Origin: Aquila chrysaetos chrysaetos
Lineage: Eukaryota; Chordata; Aves; Accipitriformes; Accipitridae
Direction: 5' to 3'
NCBI RefSeq assembly: GCF_900496995.4
Contig: NW_024470392.1
Span: 1-64,000, forward strand
Length of the DNA: 64,000 nucleotides
The first letter of the stretch is position 1, and each line of letters starts with the position of its first letter. Shown piece by piece: positions 33,391 to 43,692 of the stretch. Position numbers and translations under genes: made by a program. Below the pieces are notes generated by a model that searched no databases, was not told the origin of the DNA, and worked only from the letters and a program-made list of their open reading frames with translations.

Positions 33391-34340
33391 TGATGGGGGC
33401 TCTTGCCCTCAGAAGAAACAGGGAGGAAGTGCTTCCTCCTTGACATGTGAGAAAATAGGATTTTCCATGTTTTCTGCCCTGTTTTCTAGGCTGGGGTGGG
33501 GGGATGCTACATTCACCATTTGGGGGGTGTCTGTGGTGCTGGGAATTAAGGAAAACCCCATTTCAGGCAGAAAAACATCACTTTTCATCATGAGCCGGCT
33601 GCAGGACGCATGTAGGCGCCCAGCTCTTGTTTATTGAACCGACTTGTAGGCGACGCGGGAATACAAAGTCACAAAAGTAACAAAACAAAAAAAATTATTA
33701 TTTTTTTTTTAAAAAAGCTGAAAACAGCTTGATTTTGCTCCCGTTTCAGGGGGACACACTGGGGGGATTGGGCAAACCCCACAGTTGACTCTGCTCCATC
33801 CATGATGATAAAGTCTTTCCTCTGAAACACATGCTTGGCAGTGCTGGTGACCCAAATCCATGTTTTTTCCCCCCATAATGGCACTTGGGGAGCATCATCG
33901 CTGCCCAGCTGTGCCAAAAAACCACGAACAACACACGACAGCAGTAAAAAAAACAGAAAGAGCAATTTTGCCCATCGATCCCAGATGGGGCTCTTCCCCT
34001 GCCCACCCCCCAAAATAACTGCCCCAAAAAGTAAAACCCAGCAGAAAAAGGGAAAAAACACCAAAACCCCTTTTTCTGCTTCAGTTTTTACCAGCTCCCA
34101 CCTAGGACAAATTTGGTAAATTTTGGGTTGCACTTGGTGGTGCTTTAAAACACAGCAGGAGACAGAAAGGGTGGGAAAACATCATTAAAAATCACCCTAA
34201 TTAGGTGGGGAATTGATTTTATTCACTTCCCTCTACCCCAGAATCCAAGGGGCAGTGGTGGGCACTGTCCCCCCTCTGCCATGGGGACATTGACTTGGGA
34301 AAAGTGTGCATTTGTCTGCTGTGAAAAGGTAGTAATTTGG
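33391..34340. other. 3' flank of ZNF-A; no coding gene seen
   Basis: Moderately AT-rich, non-repetitive sequence with A and T runs at 33682-33720. An AATAAA on the minus strand (33635-33630) is a candidate poly(A) signal for ZNF-A, which would give that gene a 3' untranslated region of about 1.25 kb. Confidence 0.4.
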
Positions 34341-34344
34341 TTAA

Positions 34345-34895
34345 AAGGATTAAAAAGTTAAGGGGGGAGTCCCCCATCCCCTAATTAGATCATTAATTAG
34401 CCACCAAGGCTGAATGGCTCTGGGCAGGAACAAGCCCAGCACACCGCCCCCCCAACTGTGGGTCTTTGAGGTCAACCAAGGATGGCTGTTGGCTGAGCAG
34501 CTGGGGAGGGTGGGAGAATGATGGAGCCATGGCATAAAGGGGACTTCCCCATCCCCTAATTAGTGAGATCATTAATTAGCCACCAAGGCTGAACACCTCC
34601 GGGCAAGAACAAGCTCTCCAACGACGGGTCTTGGAGGCCAACTCTGGCTGGGTGTTGGGCGATCGACTGGGGAGGTAGGGAGGAGGATGGAGCTGGGGCT
34701 GTGGTCAGGGTTGGAGGAGCTGCCTCATCCCCTAATTAGAGAGGTCATTAATTACCCACGAAGGCGGAACGGCTCTGGGCAGGAACAAGCCCTCCAACAA
34801 TGGGTCTTTAAGGCCAACACCGGTTGGGTGTTGGGCGAGTGTCTGGGGAGGTTGGGAGGAGGATGGAGCTGCGGCCAGGGCCGGGCACCACTCAG
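34345..34895. repeat. Tandem blocks in the ZNF-A 3' flank, paired with 50335-51000
   Basis: Three blocks of about 170-180 bases, each ending in CCCCTAATTAG, GATCATTAATTA or GGTCATTAATTA and ACGGCTCTGGGCAGGAACAA-type sequence. The same blocks occur in inverted orientation after ZNF-C. They are part of the inverted duplication. Confidence 0.85.
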
Positions 34896-37800
34896 TTGAT
34901 GAGGGAGGAGGTCTGGGCCCCCGAGGCGGGGGCCGAGGGGAAGGAGGGGTGGGGGAAGGCGCGGGCAGGGAAGGAGAGGGCCCACGGCAGGTCCAGGGCA
35001 GGGCTGGAGAGGGAAGGGATGGGCAGGGGCGAGGGGGAGGCAGGGAAGGAGGGCAGCGAGGGGATGGGGGCCGCCGAACCCCCCAACGGCGGGGAGAAGG
35101 CGGTGCTGGAGAAGGCGCCGGAGGGGTTGGCGGCGGCGGCAGCGGTGGCTTTGGGCTTGTCCCCGGTGTGGGTGCGTTGGTGGCGGTTGAGGTGGGAGCT
35201 ACGGCTGAAGCACTTGCCGCACTCGGGACACTTGTAGGGCTTCTCGCCGGTGTGGACGCGCTGGTGGATGGTGAGCTCGGACCGTTGGATGAAGCTCTTG
35301 CCACATTCGGGGCATTGGTAGGGCTTCTCGCCGAGGTGGGTACGTTGATGGGTGATGAGGTTGGAGGAGACGCTGAAGCATTTACCGCACTCGCCGCAAC
35401 GGTAAGGTTTCTCCCCGGTGTGCATCCGGCGATGGATGGTCAGGTCCGACTTCTGGATGAAACCCTTCCCGCAATCCCCGCAGGCATAGGGTTTCTCTCC
35501 GGTATGGATACGCCGGTGTTTAACCAGCGCCGAACGTTGCCCAAAACCCTTTCCACATTCCCCGCACTTATAGGGTTTCTCCGGCGGTACTGCCGGTGCC
35601 GTTTCACCGTCAGCGGTATCCGATTCCCTCCCGCAATCCATACATTGCTGACTGCGGGGACGTAACCCTACTGTGCCACCCCGGTTCTTCCCGCAATCCG
35701 GGCACTTGGGGGGCTGCCCCACAGTTCCTCCGGCACTGTGGGCACGTTGATGCTTGAGCAAGGCAGCGCCTTGACTGAAACATCGCCCGCATTGGGCGCA
35801 TTGGAAGAGGCGACCATGACGATGAGCAGCCAAGAAGCCAGCTAGATGTTCAGGGCAACGGTAGGATGCCTGTTCGGCTGCGTGGATCTTCTGGTGCCGG
35901 TCGAGGTGGGAGCTGACGCTGAAGCTCTTACCGCATTCAGCACAGGTATAGGGTCGTTCGCCGGTGTGTACCCGTTGATGCCGTTCCAGGTCGGAGCGTT
36001 GGATGAAACCTTTGCCGCAATCGCCGCAAGCAAATGGCCGTTCACCAGTATGGATGCGCCGGTGTTGGGTAAGGTTGGAGCCTCGGCTGAAGCTCTTACC
36101 ACAATCGCCGCAGCGGTGAGGTCGTTCGCCACTGTGGGTCTTACGGTGTTTGGCCAAAGCAGAGCGTTGGGCGAAGATCTTACCGCATTCAGGGCAGCGG
36201 TGAGGAGCCAGTGACCCCTCCGGCGGAGGCGGTCGAGGACGGGTGCGGGGTTGGGCAGGTGGACCGGGTCCGCCGGTATGGGTACGGCGATGCCGGTCAA
36301 GGTGGGAGCTGACGCTGAACCGTTTGCCACAGTCGCCGCAAGGATATGGCCGTTCACCGGTGTGAACCCGCCGGTGCCGCTCCAGGTCGGAGCGTTGGAT
36401 GAAGCCTTTGCCACAATCACCGCAACGGTGAGGCCGTTCACCAGTGTGGATACGCCGGTGCTGGGCAAGGTTGGACCCTCGGCTGAAGCCTTTGCCGCAG
36501 TCACCACACCGGTGTGGCTTCTCGCCACCGCGCTCCGGCTGCCGGGCTGATTGCCGACACCGCCGCCCGCACTCAGTGCACCGCCGCGGCTTTACCGGAC
36601 TCTGTGACCGGTTCCGCATCCCACATTCGGCACAACCACCCCGGGATGCGGGCGATGCCGCGCTGCCCTTCTTGCCCCCATTCCCTTTACCGGCGGCAGG
36701 GGCTTCACCCGCCTGTCCCCCGCTTTGGTGCTGATCGGCATCCTCCAGCGCCGTCTCCTCGCCGTCCCGCAGTGCTGAATCCTCCTCCGTCCCGCTCCCG
36801 GCGCCGGTGCCTGCACCACAGTGAGAAATGGTGAGCATGGTGAGAAACCATGAGTCCCTCCAGCGCAACACCCCCAAAATTAATTTCAAGCCCCCCAACA
36901 TGGAAAACATGTCATCTATCTGGAGTTCTGTAAGACCTTTGACATGATCCCCCACAACATCCTTCTCTCTAAGTTGGAGAGAGATGGAGTTGAGGGATGG
37001 ACCATTTGACGGAACAGGAATTGGGTGGATGGTGGCATCCAAAGAGTCGTGGTCAACGGCTCCATTGTCCAGATGGAGACCAGTGACAAGTGACGTCCCT
37101 CAGGGGTCCTTACTGGGACCAGTACTGTCCCCTATCATCTTCAATGACATGTGCCACCATCGTCCCTTTGACGTGGTCCTCCACAACGTCCTCCTCTCCC
37201 AGTTGGATGGAGTTGAGGGATGGTGGAGCAGGAATTGCGTGGATGGTGGCATCCAAAGAGTCGTGGTCAATGGCTCCATGTCCAGATGGAGACCAGTAAC
37301 GAGCGGCGTCCCTCAGGGGTCCTTACTGGGACCAGCACTGTCCCCATATCTTCATCAATGACATAGAGGTGACCCCAGGCTGAGTGGGGTGGTTGCTACT
37401 CCAGAGGGATGGGATCCATCCAGAGGGACCTGGACAGGCCGGAGGTTCAACCAGGCCAAGGGCAAGGTCCTGCCCCTGGGTTGGGGCAACCCCAAACGTG
37501 GACGCAGGCTGGGGATGAAGGGATGGAGAGCGGAGAAGGACTCGGGGGATGAAGGGATGGAGAGCGGAGAAGGACTCGGGGGATGAAGGGATGGAGAGCG
37601 GAGAAGGACTCGGGGGATGAAGGGATGGAGAGCGGAGAAGGACTCGGGGGATGAAGGGATGGAGAGCAGAGAAGGACTCAAGGGATGAAGGGATGGAGAG
37701 CGGAGAAGGACTCGGGGGATGAAGGGATGGAGAGCGGAGGAGGACTCGGGGGGATGAAGGGATGGAGAGCGGAGAAGGACTCGGGGGATGAAGGATGGAG

Positions 37801-39898
37801 AGCGGAGAAGGACTCGGGGATGAAGGGATGGAGAGCGGAGAAGGACTCGGGGGATGAAGGGATGGAGAGCAGAGAAGGACTCGGGGGATGAAGGGATGGA
37901 GAGCGGAGAAGGACTCGGGGGATGAAGGGATGGAGAGCGGAGAAGGACTCGGGGGATGAAGGGATGGAGAGCGGAGAAGGACTCGGGGGATGAAGAAGCG
38001 GACGCTCGCAGCCCAGAAAGCCAACCGTCTCCCGGGCCGCATCGGAAGCAGCGTGGCCAGCAGGTCGAGGGAGGGGATTCTGCCCCTCTGCTCCGGTGAG
38101 AGCCCACCCGGAGCACTGCACCCGGGGGTCCTCGGGACGAGAAGGACACGGACCTGTTGGAGCGGGTCCGGAGGAGGCCCCGGAGATGATCCGAGGGCTG
38201 GGACACCTCTGCTGTGAGGCCGGGCTGAGAGAGTTGGAGAAGAGAAGGCTCCGGGTAGACCTCGTGGTGGCCTTTCGGTCCTTCTGGGGACAGGGCTTTT
38301 AGTAAGGGCTGTTGCGATAGGACGAGCGGGGATGGGTTTTTAGCTAAAAGAAGGTAGATTCAGACTAGATCTACGGAAGAAATTCTGGGTGGTGAGGGTG
38401 GTGAGACGCTGGCAGAGGTTGCCCAAAGCGGTTGGAGATGCCCCATCCCTGGAGACATTCAAGGCTGGGTTGGCCGTGGCTCTGAGCACCCTGATCTGTT
38501 TGGAGATGTCCCTGCTGGTGGAGGAGGTCACCTCCCAAGGTCCCTTCCCACCCAAATCATTCCATGATTCTATGAAAAACCAGCCCCCAAAGCACCGATA
38601 CCCCCAAACCTGCCCCCACCCCAGTTCCCAAGGGGTGGTCCCCAAAAATGGGAGGGTCTTGTGGGGTTCCCCCCCAAATTTACCTCCATCCTTGGGTGTT
38701 TTCTTGCGGCTCCGGCGCTTCCCCCCCTGCCCCTGCTCCCGCACCAGCTCCCGCAGCATCTTCTCCACCTGGCTCCTGCCGGCCGTTTGCAGGATCAGGC
38801 CCAACTGGCGACGTAAATCGGGGTTCACCCCCCCATCGCTGGAACCGGCCCCCGTCGAGGGTTGGATCTGGGTGGGCTCCGGTTGACCCTGCTCGCCCTC
38901 TGCTTCCACGCCTGGAAAAATGACTGTTAGACCCCAAAAACCTGAGGAATTCACCCAAATTTAGGGTGTCCCCAAAACCTAAGGGATTCACTCAAATTTG
39001 GGTGTCCCCCAAAACATAAGGGATTCATTCAAATTTGGGGAATCCCCAAAACCTAGGGAATACACCCAATTTTGGGGGTCCCCATAAACTTAAGGAATTC
39101 ACCCCAATATGAGGAGTCCCCCAAAACCTAAGGAGTTCACCCAAATTTGGAGAGTTCCCAAAACCTAAGGAATTCACTCAAATTTGGGGGGGGGGTGTCC
39201 CAAAAAAAACCCTAAGGAATTCACCCAATTTTGGGGATCCCTCAAAACCCAAGGGATTCACCCAATTTTTGTGGGTCCCCAAAACCCTCAGGGATTCACC
39301 CAAATTTGGGGGCAGTCTCCAAAAACCTAAGGAATTCACTGAACTTTGGAGGTCCCTAAAAACTCAAGGAATTCACCCAAAATTTGGGGGGGTCCCCCCT
39401 GAACCCCAAGACTTACCCGACACCAGCCCCCGCCTCCGGTGGGATTCGGCGAAGGCGGTGATGCGCGGCCAACTGATGGCGATCTCCTCCGCTGCCGGGA
39501 AGAAGGTTGGTCTCCTCAGGCGCCCAGACGCCCCGGTGATGGGCTCCATCCCCCCCCTCATCCCCCCCCCCCCCAGCAAGAAGCCCTCTATTTTGGGGTG
39601 AAATGCTCCACATTTGGGCAAAATGTGCTTCCACCAGCTGCAGTTCACCACGGCGAGGGAAACTGAGGCAGCATGGGGTACCCGGCCCCCTGAAAACCCA
39701 CCCTGAGTCCATGGGATGCTCGTGGCCCCCCCCACATCATGGCAGTGTGCCGGGGCAGGGGAGACCCCAACCTACACATGGGGTGACAATGGTGCTGGGG
39801 ACCCCCAAAATGACCCCCCCACCCCCAAAAGTGGGACATCCCAGGGTCCCTCCATGCCCCTTACCCAAGGAAATCACGTTCTCGTAGTTCTCCTGCAT
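34892..39898 (-). CDS. C2H2 zinc-finger protein ZNF-A, 13 fingers, KRAB remnant
   Basis: Coding exons run right to left: 39898-39865, 39491-39417, 38911-38684 and 36810-34892, all phase 1, giving about 751 residues. The start is a strong GCCACCATGC. The exon may begin at 39992 after TTGCAG, but its first Met is this one. Exon 1 encodes [12 protein letters not shown], the last part of a KRAB-A box. Exon 2 is a 25-residue block beginning [13 protein letters not shown], shared with ZNF-C. Exon 3 is acidic then basic ([15 protein letters not shown]). The last exon holds 13 intact C2H2 fingers plus two or three decayed ones. Fingers 1-3, 5-7 and 9-11 repeat one three-finger module (RGSNL/QRSAL, IQRSDL/IQKSDL, SVSSHL/SVSSNL). 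The tail is Ser/Pro/Ala-rich ending SSLIN. It probably binds DNA in the nucleus; target unknown. A CR1 LINE lies in the last intron. Confidence 0.88.
36905..38576 (+). mobile_element. CR1 LINE, 3' part, with internal minisatellite
   Basis: The left part encodes CR1 reverse transcriptase pieces ([14 protein letters not shown], then [11 protein letters not shown] around the RT core). The RT core is present twice in tandem, about 36940-37150 and 37165-37370. Then comes the [16 protein letters not shown] segment, a 35-base minisatellite, [25 protein letters not shown] and [14 protein letters not shown], ending in the typical 3' end with GATGCCCCATCCCTGGAGAC and TTCCATGATTCTATGA. Frames are broken. 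The element lies in the last intron of ZNF-A in antisense orientation. CR1 is the dominant LINE of birds and supports an avian source. Confidence 0.9.
37512..37992 (+). repeat. 35-base minisatellite born from a CR1 segment
   Basis: About 13-14 copies of a 35-base unit, GATGAAGGGATGGAGAGCGG followed by AGAAGGACTCGGGGG. It lies precisely where CR1 ORF2 encodes the EKDLGV region, between [11 protein letters not shown] upstream and LAAQKANR downstream. One copy is 34 bases long and one 33. Confidence 0.92.
38925..39412. repeat. Array of ATTCACCCAAATTTGGGG units in a ZNF-A intron
   Basis: About 12 units of 38-44 bases: AAACCTAAGGAATTCACCCA, then AATTTGGGGGTCCCCA. It lies between ZNF-A exons 2 and 3. 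Confidence 0.9.
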
Positions 39899-39992
39899 GG
39901 TGGCCCCGAAAAATGGGGGGACGGGGGGTCCCGGGGGGGACAGGGGGGTGTCCCAGGTGGGTGGCGTCACCCCACAACCAAAAGTCCGGTCC

Positions 39993-40240
39993 CTGCAACA
40001 GCAAGAGACACCCCCCCCTCCTTGTTAGCACCCCAATACCCCCCAACCCCCTTTTCTGTATGGGGGGGGCTGGGGGGAAGGAGGGGGGGAGGCTATGTGT
40101 GTCTCCCCCTTTGCTCCCCAAATTTTCCAGGGCTGTGCACCCCGATCCCCAGGGTATCCGGAGCTTCGTGCCCTGTGCTAAAGTGTGCCCACTTTTTTGG
40201 GGTACCCCGGGGGGGGGCTTCCCTGTTCTTTGGGGTCTTC
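39993..40240. other. ZNF-A upstream intron, no exon placed
   Basis: GC-rich unique sequence to the right of the extended exon 1 acceptor (TTGCTGTTGCAG on the minus strand, exon from 39992). A non-coding first exon is expected farther right. Confidence 0.3.
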
Positions 40241-40515
40241 AGCAGCTGTTCAACCACTTTTTGAGGTGCCCAGGGGATGATACCTGCTCTTTGGGGTCCC
40301 CAGGGTCTTCACCCCCACTTTTTGGGGTGCCCAGAGGATGTACCTGCTTTTGGGGTCCCCAGGGTCTGCACCCCCACTTTTTGGGGTGCCCAGAGGATGT
40401 ACCTGCTTTTGGGGTCCCCAGGGTCTGCACCCCCACTTTTCGGGGTGCCCAGGGGATGATACCTGCTCTTTGGGGTGCCCAGGGGCTGCACCCCCACTTT
40501 TTGGGGTGCCCATGG
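40240..40515. repeat. Five copies of a 60-base unit (TTTTTGGGGTGCCCAGAGGA)
   Basis: Units of TTTTTGGGGTGCCCAGAGGA, TGTACCTGCTTTTGGGGTCC and CCAGGGTCTGCACCCCCAC. Two middle copies are identical. Confidence 0.92.
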
Positions 40516-41000
40516 CCACCCACCGCTGCACCCCCCATCTCCCCCCCCCCCCCCCCCCCAGGACACAAGCCCCCCCCCCCCCCCCCCACCCCTGCAGAAT
40601 TTGGGGCACCCAGCGCGGGGGGGGGGGGGGGGGTATGGGGGGGACCCCCGGTTACCTGCGGCGGGGCGGGGGGGGGGGGGGGGGGGGGGTTGCGGGGGGG
40701 GGCACAGCCCGGGTTCCCGGGGTTCCCCCCCCCCGGGCTCCGGGGACTCTCCTCGCCGAGCACCGGTCCCGGTGGAGGCGGCTCCCCGTGTGACCCGGAT
40801 ACAGTGAAGCCGTGGCCGCCCTCCTCCTCCTCCTCCTCCTCCTCCTCCTCCTCCTCCTCCTCCTCCTCCTCCTCCAGCACCAGCCAGGGCCCTCTAGCGG
40901 CCCCCGCCTCCGGTTCACCCCCCCCCCCCAAGCCCCGAGTCTTCCCCGGAGCCTGGTTTCTCCATCCCCAGCCCCCCCCCCCCCCCCCCGCCGCCACCGA
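40516..41000 (-). promoter_or_regulatory. CpG- and homopolymer-rich region, candidate ZNF-A promoter, with (TCC)n
   Basis: Long C and G runs, CpG-rich unique sequence at about 40690-40810 and a pure CTC/TCC microsatellite at 40820-40875. It sits 0.7-1.0 kb upstream of the ZNF-A start, where a first exon and promoter are expected. The runs are prone to length errors. Confidence 0.35.
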
Positions 41001-41284
41001 AGTGTGTGTGTCCCCCCCGCCATGTGAGCTCAACCCCTATATTAGACATTGGGGAATCCCCACCGAAGGATGCTGTTAGATGGGGGGGGGGGGGCTCGCC
41101 TCGCTGCCCCCTGCACCCCTACTCTGTCCCATCTCGCTGTGGATGCCTCTAGGGACCCTCTAGGGGGGGGGGGGGGTGTCAAACATGGGGGTCCGGAGCC
41201 TCAAATCCATCAGCCTTCAGAGGTGGGGGCAGATAGACCCTTGGGGGCTAATGCTGTGGCCCCCTTGCCAAGGAGATGCCCCCA

Positions 41285-41745
41285 AAGATGCCCAGTTGTT
41301 ACCCAAGAAGATGCCCAAGGAGTTGCCCAAGGAGATGCCAAAGGAGTTGCTCAAGGAGTTGTCCGAAGAAATACCCAAGGAGATACCCAAGTTGTTTGTT
41401 GCCCAAGGAGTTGCCCAAGGAGTTGCCCAAGGAGATGCCCAAATTGTTTGTGGCCCAAGGAGATGCCAAAGGAGTTGGCCAAGGAGATGCTCAAGGAGTT
41501 GCCCAAGGAGATACCCAAGGAGTTGCCCAAGGAGATACCCAAGTTGTTTTCTGCCCAAGGAGATACCCAAGAAGATGCTCAAGGAGTTGCCCAAGGAGAT
41601 GCCCAAGTTGTTTGTTGCCCAAGGAGATACCCAAGTTGTTTTCTGCCCAAGGAGATACCCAAGAAGATGCTCAAGGAGTTGCCCAAGGAGATGCCCAAGT
41701 TGTTTGTTGCCCAAGGAGATGCCAAAGGAGATGCCCACATCCCAA
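41285..41745. repeat. 15-base array of GCCCAAGGAGATACC units
   Basis: About 30 imperfect units of 12-15 bases (CCCAAGGAGATGC, CCCAAGGAGTTGC, CCCAAGTTGTTTGTTG) with a longer period around the GTTGTTTTCTGCC variant. All plus frames stay open (for example PKEMPKELPKE), which is a repeat artefact. Confidence 0.9.
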
Positions 41746-41939
41746 GGAAACCGGGAGATGGACTCTCCTTTGAAGCTCAACCACAGTGGTAGATGCTGGA
41801 GACTCCAGACCAGGAAACTCCACACCAGCAGGCAGGATATGGCAGCACTGGAGGGCAGGGTGCCCCTCTGTCCTGGCCACACGGGCAGAGGAGGCAGCTG
41901 CTTGCCCGGGGACCCCTAAAAGCTTGAGCGTGCGTGGGG

Positions 41940-42190
41940 AGATGCCCTCAGGGCAGATCCTCTCTGGACCCAGTGAAGGCAGATCTTCCTCCTTGGAGAA
42001 CCTCCCTGGTCCCAATGAAGGCAGAAGATCTCCCTCCTTGGAGATCAACCCGGTACCCAATGAGGGAAGAGAATCTCCCTCCTTGGAGATCCTCTCTTGA
42101 CCAAATGAAGGTCTCTAGACCCAATGAATGCAGACGGTCTTCCTCCTTGGAGATCCTCCTGGACCCAATGAAGGCAGAAGGGTTTGGGGT
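41940..42190. repeat. Five copies of a 45-base unit (CTCCCTCCTTGGAGATC)
   Basis: Units of GACCCAATGAAGGCAGA plus TCTTCCTCCTTGGAGATCCT. The CTCCTTGGAG core is a short inverted repeat. Confidence 0.85.
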
Positions 42191-43692
42191 TGGGTGTATT
42201 TGGGACAACCCAGCCAGCATTGGCATGGGACATTCCTGGGAAGGGGCAACCTTCAAAAGAGTGGGGCATTCTGGGAGGGACACCACAGGTTGGGGACACA
42301 CATAGCCCCAGCTTTCACCTCCTGGCAGGCGACTCATCATCACCACCATTCAACCACAGACCATGAACCAATGCAGGCTGCCAGGCTGGTTGAGTTTCCG
42401 CAGGATGGGGGCGTTATTTTTGGACACCCAACCCAAGATGACCCCCAAACCTCTGGTCTTCCGCACGGAAAGAGCTGGGATTCGCAGCTCCTCCAAGGAG
42501 AAGCAGAAGCCACCTGCCGGGTTTTGCACTAGTCTATTTTTATTCACAATACAAACACAGCTCCTGCTCATCTTGGGAAGAGACAGACCAGGCAGCCGGC
42601 ACGACCGCGACCTCAAAAATGCCAGGAAATCCCTGGATTTGTGTCCTGATCCCATCCCTGAGGTTCACCCCAAGGGTTCAGCTCTTTTCAGCTGGGAAAT
42701 ACCTGCAGGTAATGCTCCCCGTGATCTCCTGGGGGTTTCTTTCCAGCCACGGGTGGTGCTACCTCCTCCCCATTACTGATGGGTTCCCACCATGAGCTCC
42801 CTTTGCATGGTGGTGGATTGATCAACCCAAGAACAGCCACGAGCATTCCCACGCTGGCTTGGGGACAAACCCTCCCTTGTCCCAGCTCCTGTCCCCAACA
42901 GCCTCCAGCTCACCCCAACACGTTGGGTTCCTCCAACCGCAGGTGGGCTCCCGCTGAATAAATACAATAAATACATTAAATAAACCACTCAACGCTGGGT
43001 CCGCAACGAAGCATCGCCGGCGGCCAAACCGCGGCGCGTGGCTGGGAGCTGCTGGGGACGGACACCCAGGCTTGTTTCTCAACAACAAAGCCACAAAATG
43101 GGGATATTTTGCCCCAAATGGTGTCATTTGGTAGATGGCATCATCATGCCCCAAGTGCAGCTGGGAGGGCTCAGGCTTTGGGTGTTGGTCAAGGCTGGCA
43201 GCATGGGGAAGGTGGGATGGTCAAGGGATGAAGCCACCCCAGATATTTTGGGGTCTCTCTGAGTTTGGCAAGGAGCCAGTGGGATCTCCAGCACCCCTAA
43301 CCCCATCCCCTTCCCCTCCACACCTCCCCAGCCGCTCGGCACCATCTCCCCATCATCCATGGAGGCGGTTTCTCCTGGACTACGCATGGAGGAGCACAGT
43401 TGGGATGTCCTGATGTCTGTTGGCAGGATTAGGTCTGATTTTCTGGAGGCCCCCCCCCCCAATTCCCACTCAGCCCCCAGCCCCATCTCCATCGTCCCCT
43501 ATCTACCCTACCTTCCTACTCTACCCTACAAAAACTACGTCCTCGGGGCCAGGGTTGGTGCCACCGGGGGACATCACCGGCTTGGAAGCACCCATCACGC
43601 ATGGGGGCTACCCGAGGCACCCCACGGCAGTGGTGGGGGGAGAGGAGCCACCCAGGGGGTCAACCCTCTGTCCCCCCCTCCCTGTCCCCCGC
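42191..43692 (-). other. 3' flank of ZNF-B with candidate poly(A) signal
   Basis: Unique sequence downstream of the ZNF-B stop. An AATAAA on the minus strand lies at 42544-42539 and would close a 3' untranslated region of about 1.15 kb. A plus-strand run with three AATAAA copies (42957-42985) is also present, with no plus-strand gene to match. No further coding exon recognised. Confidence 0.4.

Noticed and set aside
33025-33637. Cys/Pro/Leu-rich and Gly/Arg/Gln-rich frames that resemble keratin-associated or collagen-like proteins
   Set aside because: All frames read the same 16-base perfect repeat, so the pattern carries no coding evidence.
34949-36734. Long plus-strand frames opposite the ZNF-A finger exon (Val/Gly/Ala/Leu-rich)
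   Set aside because: Shadow frames caused by the regular codon pattern of C2H2 fingers; the minus strand has the real Cys/His periodicity. The same applies opposite ZNF-B, ZNF-C and ZNF-E.
37323-38206. Ser/Pro/Leu frames ([11 protein letters not shown]) opposite the CR1 element
   Set aside because: They are the minus strand of the CR1-derived 35-base minisatellite.
36905-38576. Retrovirus or LTR element suggested by reverse-transcriptase motifs
   Set aside because: The RT sequence and 3' end match CR1, a non-LTR LINE; no long terminal repeats, gag or env-like frames are visible in the window.
41049-41919. Lys/Glu/Pro repeat proteins (PKEMPKELPKE)
   Set aside because: A 15-base array gives similar open frames in all three plus frames; no start context or splice sites.
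42957-42985. Cluster of AATAAA signals on the plus strand
   Set aside because: No plus-strand coding exon ends near it; it lies in the ZNF-B 3' flank and is probably a short AT-rich repeat.
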